Below, piece after piece: positions 31,500-39,862 of a DNA stretch of 64,000 nt. The stretch is from Hyphomicrobiales bacterium (GTDB taxonomy: Bacteria > Pseudomonadota > Alphaproteobacteria > Rhizobiales > Rhizobiaceae): assembly GCA_900472295.1 (NCBI GenBank), contig UCIA01000002.1:62001-126000 (forward strand), in the 5' to 3' direction. The notes under the pieces were generated by a model that worked only from the letters and a program-made list of their open reading frames with translations, did not search any database and had not been told where the DNA came from. How positions within the stretch are numbered: the first letter of the stretch is position 1; every line of letters begins with the position of its first letter. The translations under genes and the position numbers were made by a program.

Positions 31500-31544
31500 T
31501 TCAGGTCTGTTCAGGAGTCTTCAGGTCGGGGCCAAGGACCTGAA
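31500..31544. promoter_or_regulatory. Operator candidate: three TTCAGG repeats at 10-bp period plus one inverted copy
   Basis: TTCAGG occurs at 31500-31505, 31510-31515 and 31520-31525, exactly one helical turn apart, and the inverted form CCTGAA occurs at 31539-31544. OmpR-type winged helices bind direct repeats with this period. The site lies between the divergent regulator gene and the small ORF at 31585, so both are plausible targets. Confidence 0.55.
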
Positions 31545-31584
31545 CGGGAACCGGTGTCACTCTCATCGTCACAGGGAGGACGCC

Positions 31585-31791
31585 ATGACCGAGGTACCCA
31601 TCCTCATCCGCCGCCTTAATCCGTCGCGGCTCAGCTTTGGGTGGCCCAAAATCGGCGCATCGCTTGCCGCCATATCCGGTTTGGTGGCCTATGCACTCAA
31701 GATGGCCTACGTGGCTCCCTACACCAGTCCCGGTCGCCAACCGCAGGTCATTCCGGATGATGCTCTCGAAGGTCGGGACCCAAACTGGTGA
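31585..31791 (+). CDS. Small single-helix membrane protein
   Basis: This 68-residue ORF has a strong AGGGAGG ribosome site seven bases before its ATG. A basic N-terminus (LIRRLNPSRL) precedes one membrane helix at about residues 20-43 (IGASLAAISGLVAYALKMAY) and a polar tail, so it is probably inserted in the inner membrane. It is divergent from the CadC-like regulator and sits directly behind the TTCAGG repeats, which makes it the likeliest regulated target. I know of no family. Confidence 0.6.
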   Translation: MTEVPILIRRLNPSRLSFGWPKIGASLAAISGLVAYALKMAYVAPYTSPGRQPQVIPDDALEGRDPNW

Positions 31792-31808
31792 GCCGCACTT
31801 TTCCTGCT

Positions 31809-32993
31809 CTAGTCGAGCACCGACACAACCGCCTTGGCGAGATCGTCCATGCCGTCCTCGGGCAGGCCGGCGACGTTGATGCGGCTGTCGCCGACCATGT
31901 AGACGCCGTACTCGGCCCGCAGCCGCTCGACCTGCGCCTCGGTAAGACCGAGCCTCGAAAACATGCCGCGGTGGCTGGCGATGAAATCGAAGCGGTCGGA
32001 ATTGGACTGCCGGCGCAGCGCATCGGCGAACTGAACGCGCAGCCTCAGCATGCGCAGGCGCATCTCCTCGAGCTCCGCTTCCCAGTCGGCGCGAAGGCCA
32101 TCGTCTTCCAGCACCATGCGTACCGCGGCCGCGCCATGGTCCGGCGGCATCGAATACATGGCGCGCGCCGCCGCCAGCATCTGGCTCATCGCCACATCGG
32201 CTTGCGCACTGTCCTTGGCCAGGATCATCGCCGCGCCGACGCGGTCGCGGTAGACGGCAAAGTTCTTCGAGCAGCTCGAGGCCACGACCATCTCCGGCAC
32301 CTTCGCTGCCAGCAGACGCAGACCGGCGGCATCGGCATCGAGGCCTTCGCCAAAGCCCTGATAGGCGATGTCGACAAAGGGCAGCAGCCCGCGCTCGACG
32401 ACAAGGTCGGTGATCCTGGCCCACTGCGCGGCATCGAGATTGGCGCCGGTCGGGTTGTGGCAGCAGCCATGCAGCAGCACGATGTCGCCGGCTTCGGCTG
32501 TACCCAGCGCCGCCAGCATGTCGTCGAAGCGCACCGCGCCGGACGCGGCGTCGAAATAGGGATAGTCGCGCACCTTGAGGCCGGCGCCGCGCATCACCGG
32601 CGGGTGGTTCGGCCAGGTCGGATCCGACAGCCAGACGGTGGCGCCGGGGCGGGTCCGGCTCAGCAGTTCGGCCACCAGCCGCAGCGCACCGGAGCCGCCA
32701 GGCGCCTGCGCGGCGCGAATGCGCGTCATGTCGGCGGCGGGACCGAAGGCCAGCTTGACCATCGCCGTGTTGAAACCGGTGTCGCCGGCAAGGCCGAGAT
32801 AAGTCTTGGTGTCCTGGCCCTGCAGCAGCCGCTTCTCGGCTTCGCGCAAGGCGCGCATGACTGGCGTCCTGCCGTCGCGATCCTTGTAGACGCCGACGCC
32901 GAGGTCAATTTTGCCGGGGCGCGGATCGGCGCGGTAGAGGCCGATCAGAGCGATGATCTTGTCGGCGGGAGCAGGCTGCAGGGTTTCGAACAT
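31809..32993 (-). CDS. tyrB: Aromatic amino acid / aspartate aminotransferase (class I, TyrB-type)
   Basis: The 394-residue PLP enzyme begins MFETLQPAPADKIIALIGLY and shows the family Ia sequence DLGVGVYKDRDGRTPVM, the HGCCHNPTGANLD stretch, DIAYQGFGEG and the PLP lysine in SSCSKNFAVYRDRVG. It transfers amino groups between aromatic amino acids or aspartate and 2-oxoglutarate. Length and motifs fit TyrB or AspC of proteobacterial family Ia; substrate preference cannot be settled here. The start at 32993 matches family starts better than an upstream in-frame ATG. Confidence 0.9.
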   Translation of the reverse strand: MFETLQPAPADKIIALIGLYRADPRPGKIDLGVGVYKDRDGRTPVMRALREAEKRLLQGQDTKTYLGLAGDTGFNTAMVKLAFGPAADMTRIRAAQAPGGSGALRLVAELLSRTRPGATVWLSDPTWPNHPPVMRGAGLKVRDYPYFDAASGAVRFDDMLAALGTAEAGDIVLLHGCCHNPTGANLDAAQWARITDLVVERGLLPFVDIAYQGFGEGLDADAAGLRLLAAKVPEMVVASSCSKNFAVYRDRVGAAMILAKDSAQADVAMSQMLAAARAMYSMPPDHGAAAVRMVLEDDGLRADWEAELEEMRLRMLRLRVQFADALRRQSNSDRFDFIASHRGMFSRLGLTEAQVERLRAEYGVYMVGDSRINVAGLPEDGMDDLAKAVVSVLD

Positions 32994-33165
32994 GGGGAGC
33001 GGTTCCGGTGGCGGCGGATTGATACGCAAAGCGGCAACGTTTCGCCAGTGCTTTCCGTACCGAGCGCGCCGAAGCGTTCGCCAAGCTCATCGCCGGACAG
33101 GTCGATCCACAGCCGGGCACGCATCTGCCGCGCGTGGGATGCCGAAAGCCAAGCGGCTATCGCCC

Positions 33166-33594
33166 CTAATTCGTGATGATCCGCTGCATGCGCGCGCGCC
33201 CGAGCACGCTGAGCACGATGCCGATCAGCAAGAAGGCGCCGCCGATCAGCCCGGACAGCCCCGAGAGGAACCAGCGCCCGGCAAAGCCGTCGATCGAGGC
33301 ATTGTTCGGATTGGCGGGATCATAGGCAACGGCGACGCTGTCGCCGATTCCCCAAAACGCGGAGCGAACGGCATTGGTGAAGCGGATGACGGTGCCGTCA
33401 CCCGTCGAGAACTCGATGAGCGGGTAATATCCGGCGGCGACAATCTTGGCCGGCGCCGTGGCCGTGCGGGGTCCGTATGCTTCGATCGTCGCCAGCACCG
33501 CGGAAGCGACAAGCAAGACGATGCCAAGAATGATAAAAACCTTGCCGACGATCGGCAGCGCTGCCGCACCCGTCACACGACCACCAGTGACCAT
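33166..33594 (-). CDS. DUF3592 membrane protein
   Basis: The 142-residue protein has two membrane helices at about residues 15-37 and 108-131 flanking an extracytoplasmic or cytoplasmic beta-rich domain with YYPLIEFSTGDGTVIRFTN and the GDSVAVAYDPANP motif, which is characteristic of DUF3592. No function is established. A CAGGAGCG ribosome site precedes the ATG. It stands between tyrB and a DUF1772-type gene on the same strand. Confidence 0.8.
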   Translation of the reverse strand: MVTGGRVTGAAALPIVGKVFIILGIVLLVASAVLATIEAYGPRTATAPAKIVAAGYYPLIEFSTGDGTVIRFTNAVRSAFWGIGDSVAVAYDPANPNNASIDGFAGRWFLSGLSGLIGGAFLLIGIVLSVLGRARMQRIITN

Positions 33595-33696
33595 TTTTCG
33601 CTCCTGAGAAGACCGGAAAGGCTAAGCCATCAGCATAAGCAAACATCCGTCGCGCGGGAAATGGGTTATTGCGAGGCGGACTACAATCCACTGCAG

Positions 33697-34212
33697 TTAT
33701 CCCGGCTTGAATGCTCCGTCGGGCCGCAATTGTGTCAGGCCGTAGCTGGCAAGAGCCAGCGCTATGCCCGAGGCTATGGTCCGCGCCTGGTTCCAGAACT
33801 GCCACCGGCCCGAATAGTCCCGCCAGACCTGTCGTGCTGTCGCGACATCGTCGGGAACGGTGGTTGCAGCCAGAGCCTCGTTCATGGGCACGTTCACCGA
33901 CAAGGTCAGGACAAAGCCGAAGCATAGATAGACGGCTCCAGCCGCCGCGAAGCAGAAGGCAGACAGCTTGTGGCCGCCGAAGCGCGCAGCGGCGGCGGCG
34001 AGGCCGAGAGCGACCGGCGTCAGGAAGAATCCCGGAAAGAAAACCGCATTGCGAACCGAGGCATTCATCGCCTGCATGGCTTTGATGGCCACCCGGGGGT
34101 CGGCCTGGTCCAGCCCCCACATTGTCGAGCAGACCCAGGCGTAGAAAAATCCGAAGATCGCGCCGGCAAAAATGGTCGAAGTGACCGACAATCCCACCAC
34201 AATCCTGCGCAT
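33697..34212 (-). CDS. DUF1772-like four-helix membrane protein
   Basis: Starting at the ATG at 34212 gives 171 residues with four membrane helices. The spacing, a conserved NASVRNAVFFPGFFL stretch, and a late VWRDYSGRWQFWNQART segment fit DUF1772 (anthrone oxygenase-like) proteins. The biochemical role is unknown. It is divergent from a TetR gene with paired palindromes in the gap, so that regulator probably represses it. Upstream in-frame codons run through the operators and are unlikely to be coding. Confidence 0.75.
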   Translation of the reverse strand: MRRIVVGLSVTSTIFAGAIFGFFYAWVCSTMWGLDQADPRVAIKAMQAMNASVRNAVFFPGFFLTPVALGLAAAAARFGGHKLSAFCFAAAGAVYLCFGFVLTLSVNVPMNEALAATTVPDDVATARQVWRDYSGRWQFWNQARTIASGIALALASYGLTQLRPDGAFKPG

Positions 34213-34232
34213 GGCGCCCTCTATCAAGAGCC

Positions 34233-34274
34233 GTACATGAGTGTACACCTTTACATAGGCGTACATAGGTGTAC
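34233..34274. promoter_or_regulatory. Paired TetR operator candidates GTACA-N4-TGTAC
   Basis: Two 14-bp palindromes, GTACATGAGTGTAC at 34233-34246 and GTACATAGGTGTAC at 34261-34274, lie 28 bp apart in the 94-bp gap between the divergent DUF1772-like gene and tetR. The repeated design and position strongly suggest the binding sites of the adjacent TetR protein, which would control both genes. Confidence 0.7.
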
Positions 34275-34306
34275 GGTTATGGTCAAGGGGTTTTCGGAGA
34301 CTGGAA

Positions 34307-34906
34307 TTGCGCGACGATACCAAAGCGGAGCGTCAGGCAGAGATCGAGAGGGCTGCCTACGGGCTTCTCAACGAAAGAGGCTATGGCGGGACTTCGATGC
34401 TCAACATCGCCAAGCAGGCGAAGGCATCCAACGAGACGCTTTATCGCTGGTATGGCGACAAGACAGGCCTGTTCAAGGCAATGGTCGAAAGCAATGCAAG
34501 AGCGACGAAGGCGGCGCTGGAGGAGGCGATCAGGGACGAGGCGGAGCCTTTGGCGAGCCTCGAAAGTGTCGCGCCTACCTTGCTTTCGATGTTGCTTGGC
34601 GAAAGGGCGATTTCCCTGAATCGCGCCGCGGCGTCTGACGAAAGCGGCGAACTGGGTGCGGCGCTCGCCGCGGCTGGGCGCGATTCCGTATTTCCGCTGA
34701 TTGAAACCTTGATCCAGCGCGGCCTGGAGGGCAGGGCATTGACCGCGCCTTCCGCCCGCGTCGCGGCCGAATGGTTCCTTTCCCTGCTGATCGGCGACCT
34801 GCAGGTCCGGCGGGTCATTCGTACGCGGCCCGTTCCTTCAGCCGAGGACGTGCAGGCAAGACTGAACGCGGCGATGGAGGCATTCAGAAAACTGTGCGCC
34901 ACATGA
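34307..34906 (+). CDS. TetR/AcrR family transcriptional regulator
   Basis: The 199-residue protein starts at a TTG (MRDDTKAERQAEIERAAYGL). Residues about 10-57 form the TetR helix-turn-helix (LNERGYGGTSMLNIAKQAKA, TLYRWYGDKTGLFKAMV). The C-terminal ligand domain is of the type seen in AefR-like regulators (AEWFLSLLIGDLQVRRV). The ligand is unknown. Operators lie in the divergent region. Confidence 0.88.
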   Translation: MRDDTKAERQAEIERAAYGLLNERGYGGTSMLNIAKQAKASNETLYRWYGDKTGLFKAMVESNARATKAALEEAIRDEAEPLASLESVAPTLLSMLLGERAISLNRAAASDESGELGAALAAAGRDSVFPLIETLIQRGLEGRALTAPSARVAAEWFLSLLIGDLQVRRVIRTRPVPSAEDVQARLNAAMEAFRKLCAT

Positions 34907-35008
34907 AGGCGAGGCTCCGGGCCTGCCATCCTGATGCGCAGCTTTTCGGATTGCGCAAAACTTTTGGCGGCGATGGATTAAAATCCCCGCCAGTTCCGTA
35001 AACAGGGC

Positions 35009-35542
35009 ATGAAACGGTCGATGCCACGCTTCGATATTGTCGGACAGCTGGGTTCGCTGCGGCGCTATGCGCGCTCGCTGACGCGCGACAGCACCGACGC
35101 CGAGGACCTGGTGCATGATGCGCTGGTGCGCGCCTATGAGCGGCGCGACACGTTCCGCTCCGGCAGCAATTTGCGAGCCTGGCTGCTGTCGATCGTCCAC
35201 AACGCCTTCATCGACAAAATGCGTTCGCGCCGTTCGGAAGCGGCGCGCGTCGAACAGGCCTTCTATCTCACCGACGCCAGCACACCGGCTCCGCAGGAAC
35301 ATTCCGTGCGCCTGGCGCAGGTGCGCGAAGCCTTTTTCCGCCTGCCCGAAGAACAGCGCTCGGCACTGCATCTGGTCGCAATCGAGGGCCTTTCCTATCA
35401 GCAGGCCGCCGACGCCAGCGGGGTGCCGCTGGGAACGCTCATGTCGCGCATCGGCAGGGCGCGCGCTGCACTTCGCGAGATGGAGAGCACAGCGCCTTCG
35501 CCGGCCAAGAACCATCTGAGAATCGTGGGAGACCCGTCATGA
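35009..35542 (+). CDS. ECF RNA polymerase sigma factor
   Basis: The 177-residue protein has region 2 (LTRDSTDAEDLVHDALVRAY, then LRAWLLSIVHNAFIDKMRSR) and region 4 (FFRLPEEQRSALHLVAIEGL, YQQAADASGVPLGTLMSRI), with no region 3. It is an extracytoplasmic-function sigma factor, cotranslated with its probable anti-sigma partner by an ATGA overlap. The signal cannot be read. It is not EcfG-like, since no PhyR or NepR gene is nearby. Confidence 0.92.
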   Translation: MKRSMPRFDIVGQLGSLRRYARSLTRDSTDAEDLVHDALVRAYERRDTFRSGSNLRAWLLSIVHNAFIDKMRSRRSEAARVEQAFYLTDASTPAPQEHSVRLAQVREAFFRLPEEQRSALHLVAIEGLSYQQAADASGVPLGTLMSRIGRARAALREMESTAPSPAKNHLRIVGDPS

Positions 35543-36315
35543 CCGATCTTTTGCGGGACCCGGTGACCGATGCCGATATCGACGCCTATGTCGATGACCA
35601 GCTGGACGTCGCTCGCCGTATCGAGGTTGAAGCGTATCTGTCGGCACGTCCGGAGGCGGCGGCGCGGGTGATGTCCGATTTGAGGACGCGCGACGAGCTG
35701 CGCCTGGCGCTGGCTGCTTCCGCCGGGATGGCGCGGCCGGCGACGTCTGAAGTCGCTCGCCGGCTGGGCAGGGGGCTTGCCAGCCGCCGCGTCTTCGCGG
35801 TGCTGCAGCGGGCGGCCGCGGTCGCCATCTTTGTCGCCGCCGGCTGGCTGGCGAACGGCCTGTTCGGACCGTTGCTTGTGACCAAGGTCGTGGCCTCACC
35901 GACGCCGCCCGCCTATCTCGAAGAAGCGATCCAGGCGCACAGGACGACGATGATGCGCGAGGCGATGCCCTCGCAGATCGAGGCGCCCAACTACAATGCC
36001 GACGAAATCCGCGCCGCGACCGCCATCGTCATGCCGTCGCTGCCCAAGAACTGGAAGGTCCGCGACGTGCAGATCTATCCCTCGCGGTTCGGGCCCAGCG
36101 TCGAGGTGGCGCTGGAGACGAAGGATATGGGGCTGGTCTCGCTGTTTGCGATCCGGCCCGGAACCTTCGACGTGGTCAAGCCGGCAATAGCGCCCTCGGG
36201 TGACATTTCCTCGGCCTATTTCCAGATCGGCGATGTCGCCTACGCGGTTGTCGCGCGCAGCGATGTCCACGACCTCGACCGCGCCGCCGAAACACTCGCC
36301 AAAACGCTTTACTGA
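35539..36315 (+). CDS. Transmembrane anti-sigma factor
   Basis: The 258-residue protein has a cytoplasmic anti-sigma domain (residues 1-80, ADIDAYVDDQLDVARRIEVE followed by a helical bundle), one membrane helix at about 88-108 (AAAVAIFVAAGWLANGLFG) and a periplasmic sensor domain of about 140 residues. The zinc-binding HxxxCxxC motif of ZAS domains is absent; the N-terminus resembles the zincless form. It should bind and inhibit the ECF sigma factor made from the overlapping upstream gene until a periplasmic signal releases it. Confidence 0.87.
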   Translation: MTDLLRDPVTDADIDAYVDDQLDVARRIEVEAYLSARPEAAARVMSDLRTRDELRLALAASAGMARPATSEVARRLGRGLASRRVFAVLQRAAAVAIFVAAGWLANGLFGPLLVTKVVASPTPPAYLEEAIQAHRTTMMREAMPSQIEAPNYNADEIRAATAIVMPSLPKNWKVRDVQIYPSRFGPSVEVALETKDMGLVSLFAIRPGTFDVVKPAIAPSGDISSAYFQIGDVAYAVVARSDVHDLDRAAETLAKTLY

Positions 36316-36338
36316 GACCTCACATAAGGAGAACCCGC

Positions 36339-37055
36339 ATGAATACCCCGGACCTTGGATACCGCGTGGGCGCTGGTGCCCGCACAGGCGCCGTCTATGA
36401 CGAAGGCCTGCGCAGCCACATGCTGCGTGTCTACAACTATATGGGCGTCGGCCTCGTCGTCACCGGCCTCGTTGCCATGGTGGTGGCCTCGACGCCCGCC
36501 CTCTACGTGCCGATCTTTTCCAGCCCGCTGAAATGGGTGGTGATGCTGGCGCCGCTCGCCTTCATTCTGTTGTTCTCGTTCAAGATGCAGACGATGTCGG
36601 CAGCGAGCGCCCAGTTGATGTTCTGGGCCTTCTGCGCGGTGATGGGCCTGTCGCTGGCCTCGGTGTTCCTGGTCTTTACCGGCACCAGCATCGCGCGCAC
36701 CTTCTTCATCACCGCCACCATGTTCGGCGCCACCAGCCTCTACGGCTACACGACCAAGCGCGACCTGACCCAGTTCTCGTCGTTCCTGATCATGGGCCTG
36801 ATCGGCGTGGTGATCGCCAGCGTCGTCAACATCTTTCTCGGCTCGACCGCGCTGCAGTTCGCCATCTCGGTGATCGGCATCGCCGTGTTCGTCGGCCTGA
36901 CCGCCTGGGACACGCAGACGATCAAGGAACAGTATGCGGAGAATTTCGACGCGGAATCGCAGCAGAAACTCGCCGTGTTCGGCGCGCTTTCGCTCTATTT
37001 GAACTTCGTCAACATCTTCCAGCTGCTGCTGAACTTCACTGGCGAACGCGAATAA
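36339..37055 (+). CDS. Bax inhibitor-1/YccA family membrane protein
   Basis: The 238-residue protein has seven membrane helices and the BI-1 pattern: VYNYMGVGLVVTGLVAMVVA, the FFITATMFGATSLYGYTTKR stretch and the late TAWDTQTIKEQYAENFD segment with the paired aspartates of the BI-1 calcium-leak gate. Bacterial BI-1 proteins such as YetJ move calcium or protons. It begins only 24 bases after the anti-sigma stop and ends at a strong terminator, so it may be transcribed with the sigma/anti-sigma pair. Confidence 0.92.
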   Translation: MNTPDLGYRVGAGARTGAVYDEGLRSHMLRVYNYMGVGLVVTGLVAMVVASTPALYVPIFSSPLKWVVMLAPLAFILLFSFKMQTMSAASAQLMFWAFCAVMGLSLASVFLVFTGTSIARTFFITATMFGATSLYGYTTKRDLTQFSSFLIMGLIGVVIASVVNIFLGSTALQFAISVIGIAVFVGLTAWDTQTIKEQYAENFDAESQQKLAVFGALSLYLNFVNIFQLLLNFTGERE

Positions 37056-37089
37056 GCAAGAACCGTAGCAGGCAACACTCTTCCAACGT

Positions 37090-37118
37090 GGCCGGAGGGA
37101 AACCTCCGGCCTTTTTTT
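37090..37118 (+). terminator. Intrinsic terminator after the BI-1 gene
   Basis: A perfect nine-base stem GGCCGGAGG / CCTCCGGCC with a GAAA tetraloop is followed by seven T residues, 35 bases after the BI-1 stop. Confidence 0.95.
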
Positions 37119-37242
37119 GCCTCCGACGCTGTGGCGTATGGTAAGCGATGGCGGCACAAGAACCGATACAGCCCTGCCGCTCTTGAGTTCACGGGCAGGC
37201 CTTTGCTAGCTTGCGGCGAGATCAGCCAGCCGCGAGGAATTC

Positions 37243-38109
37243 ATGGAACAGGTGACCCTTCACGGCGACGGCATTTCGGCAACGATTGTCGGGCAGGGGG
37301 CGGAACTCGTCTCCTTGCGCAATGCCGAAGGGCTGGAGTTTTTGTGGCAGGCCGGACCGGAATGGCGGCGGCACTCGCCGGTCCTGTTTCCGATCGTCGG
37401 CCGGCTGAAGGGCGACCAACTGCGCCATCGCGGCAAGGTCTATCCGCTGACCCAACATGGTTTTGCCCGCGACAAACCGTTCGTGTGGGCTGAGACCGGT
37501 CCGCGGTCGTGCACACTGATACTGACCGACGATGCCGATACTCGCACGCGCTATCCCTTCGCGTTTCGCCTGGCCATCACCTACACACTTCAGCGCCAGC
37601 AGCTCGATATTTCCTTCGAGGTCACCAACACCGGCGACGAGATGCTGCCGGCTTCGGTGGGCGCGCATCCGGCCTTCAATTGGCCATTGCAACAGGGCCT
37701 CGCCAAGGCCGACTACCATTTGACCTTTGCCAAGGATGAGCCGGCGCCGATCCGTCGGTTGAAGGACGGTCTGGTGCTGGCGGCACCCCAGCCCACGCCC
37801 ATCGAAGGCAGGACGCTGGCGCTCTCCGAACAGCTGTTCGACGCCGACGCCGTGATCCTCGACCGGCCCGCCAGCGCCAGCGTGCGCTATGCGGCTGCGC
37901 ACGGTCCGGCGATCGAGATGTCATGGCAGGGTTTTAGAGAATTGGGCGTCTGGTCAAAACCCGGCGGCGCGCCGTTCCTGTGCATCGAACCCTGGCATGG
38001 CCTTGCCAGCCCCGTCGATTTCGACGGCGAGTTCTCGGAGAAGCCGGGGCTGATGCTGATCGAGCCCGGTGGCAAGCAAAGCTTGAATTTTCAGATCCGG
38101 CTGGCCTGA
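37243..38109 (+). CDS. Aldose 1-epimerase-family protein (LacX-like)
   Basis: The 288-residue protein belongs to the galactose-mutarotase-like fold. It starts VTLHGDGISATIVGQGAELV with the GAELVSL strand and has SPVLFPIVGRLKGD, the conserved histidine H72 in LTQHGFARD, and the second active-site histidine in SVGAHPAFNWPL. It is of the shorter LacX-like branch, whose sugar substrates are unproven. It has its own promoter region after the BI-1 terminator. Confidence 0.87.
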   Translation: MEQVTLHGDGISATIVGQGAELVSLRNAEGLEFLWQAGPEWRRHSPVLFPIVGRLKGDQLRHRGKVYPLTQHGFARDKPFVWAETGPRSCTLILTDDADTRTRYPFAFRLAITYTLQRQQLDISFEVTNTGDEMLPASVGAHPAFNWPLQQGLAKADYHLTFAKDEPAPIRRLKDGLVLAAPQPTPIEGRTLALSEQLFDADAVILDRPASASVRYAAAHGPAIEMSWQGFRELGVWSKPGGAPFLCIEPWHGLASPVDFDGEFSEKPGLMLIEPGGKQSLNFQIRLA

Positions 38110-38138
38110 TCGATAAACGACCAGCAGGGATGGCAGAC

Positions 38139-38914
38139 ATGAAACTTGGCTTCATCGGCACAGGCGCCCTTACAGCAGCCATTGTCAGCGGGCTCAAATC
38201 CGTCGCGGACAATCCCGTCTCCGTGCTGCTGTCGCCACGCAATGAAAGATCGCCGCAGAGCTGGCATCGCGTTATCCCGATGTGCGGATCGCCCCCGACA
38301 ACCAGGCGGTTCTCGATGCGTGCGACACGGTCATGCTGGCTGTCCGGCCGCAAATCGCGCACGACGTCCTGCCGCGTTTGCGGTTTCGGCGCGAGCATCA
38401 CCTCATCAGCCTGATCGCCACGCTGCCGCGCGAGGAGATTTCCGGCTTGACCGCCCCCGCGCATAAAGTGACCAAGGCACTCCCCATGCCGATGATCGCC
38501 CACAAGCTGGGTGCGACAATCATCTGCCCGCCGGATGCAGCGGTGGCTGCCTTGTTCGGTGGCCTGGCGAAGGTGATCGAGGTCGAGAATTCAGCCGAAT
38601 TCAATGCGTTGAGCGTGGTCACCGCGACCTATGCCAGCTATTTTAGATATCTCGATACGATACATGGCTGGCTCAAACAGCATGGCGTGGATGAAGGGAA
38701 GGGGCGCGACTACATCGCCTCGCTTTTCAGCGCCCTGGGCAGCGCTCCTGATATGTCGCCGGATGCCGACTTCATGCATCTGGCACAGGATTATGCGACG
38801 CGCGGCGGCATCAACGAACAGGTTCTTCGCGAGCTGACGGCGCAAAACGTGTTCGAGGCACTCAGCGAGAGTCTGGATGGCATACACCGGCGCATCGTCG
38901 GCGATACGCCTTGA
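38139..38914 (+). pseudogene. proC-like pyrroline-5-carboxylate reductase, frameshifted
   Basis: The first frame begins KLGFIGTGALTAAIVSGLKS, the Rossmann nucleotide-binding start of the ProC family, and reads to LLSPRNE. The family sequence then continues one frame over (IAAELASRYP, then APDNQAVLDACDTVMLAVRP) to the stop at 38914 through a normal C-terminal domain (QDYATRGGINEQVL). The span is 776 bases where 777 would be in frame, so one base is missing near 38246-38249 in a GAAAGA context. An AGGGA ribosome site lies seven bases before the ATG. Recent mutation or a sequencing error are both possible. Confidence 0.8.
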
Positions 38915-38990
38915 TGGCGAGCCGCTTGAAATTCCCGGGAATGGCTAGAATATAGACCGCTCATCGTTGCAGCAGCAGGACAATGGCTGG

Positions 38991-39794
38991 ATGCCTCGCG
39001 GCTTGAAGCTCGGGTTTGTGACAGCGGCGCTGGCTGCCCTGATCGCCTATCCTGTTGCTGCCGCCGAGATCGACCAGGCCAGCCTCTATCGCGCGCAATC
39101 GGTGACCAGTGGTACGGGCGAGAAGAACCGGGCCTGGGGCCTGGCGCCGTGCCTCGAGGAAGTGCTGGTCAAGGTTTCCGGCGATCCGCGGCTGATCGGC
39201 GATCCGCGCGTGGCGGAGATGAGCCGGCATGCGGCCGACTATGTCACTGATATCAGCTACCGCGACCTGCTCAACAACCGCCCGCCGCATGACGAGCAGG
39301 GCACTTACGACCGGCCGCAATACATCACCGCCGATTTCGCCCCGGACAAGATCGATGGCTTGCTGGCGTCACTCGGGCAAAAACCGTGGCCGGCGCCGCG
39401 GCCAGCAATCGTCGCATTGCTCGACATAAAACCGATGAAAGGCGACGGCTTCAAGCTGGTGCGCGATGGCGGCGGCGAGCTTGCGGCGGATATGCGCGTC
39501 GCGCTGACAGCCGCCGCGCATCGGACCGGCTTGCCGCTTGAGCTCCCCACACCCCAGGACGTTGTGCTTGCCGATATAGCCGATACACTGGGCGGCGATG
39601 TCCTGCTGTCCGGCACCCTGGCTTGGCGGCAAGAAGCGCTGGGGTGGGTCGGCGACTGGCGGCTCGCCTCCAAGGGCAAGGACTACCGTTGGCAGGTGCG
39701 CGGCGTCAGCTTCGACGATGCGTTCCGCAACGCCACGCGCGGAACGCTGCAGATCCTGTCGGGCAATGGACAACCGAAAACCGTCACGCCCTGA
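38991..39794 (+). CDS. DUF2066 exported protein
   Basis: Starting at the ATG at 38991 gives 267 residues with a signal peptide (LGFVTAALAALIAYPVAAAE, cut near residue 22). The sequence LASLGQKPWPAPRPAIVALL and later GTLAWRQEALGWVGDWRL are typical of DUF2066, a periplasmic family of unknown function that often lies near purM in other proteobacteria. An in-frame TTG eight codons earlier is possible. It is separated by 68 bp from a plus-strand hydrolase. Confidence 0.78.
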   Translation: MPRGLKLGFVTAALAALIAYPVAAAEIDQASLYRAQSVTSGTGEKNRAWGLAPCLEEVLVKVSGDPRLIGDPRVAEMSRHAADYVTDISYRDLLNNRPPHDEQGTYDRPQYITADFAPDKIDGLLASLGQKPWPAPRPAIVALLDIKPMKGDGFKLVRDGGGELAADMRVALTAAAHRTGLPLELPTPQDVVLADIADTLGGDVLLSGTLAWRQEALGWVGDWRLASKGKDYRWQVRGVSFDDAFRNATRGTLQILSGNGQPKTVTP

Positions 39795-39862
39795 TTTCCA
39801 GGGAACCTTCTTGCCGGAGCGCCGTAAACAAGTCGCGGAAGGCTTTGAGCAAGGAGGCAGAA

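Noticed and set aside
33000..33165. A short minus-strand frame upstream of tyrB that reads into it
   Set aside because: About 30 codons look protein-like, but the rest is the out-of-frame tyrB start and no family is seen.
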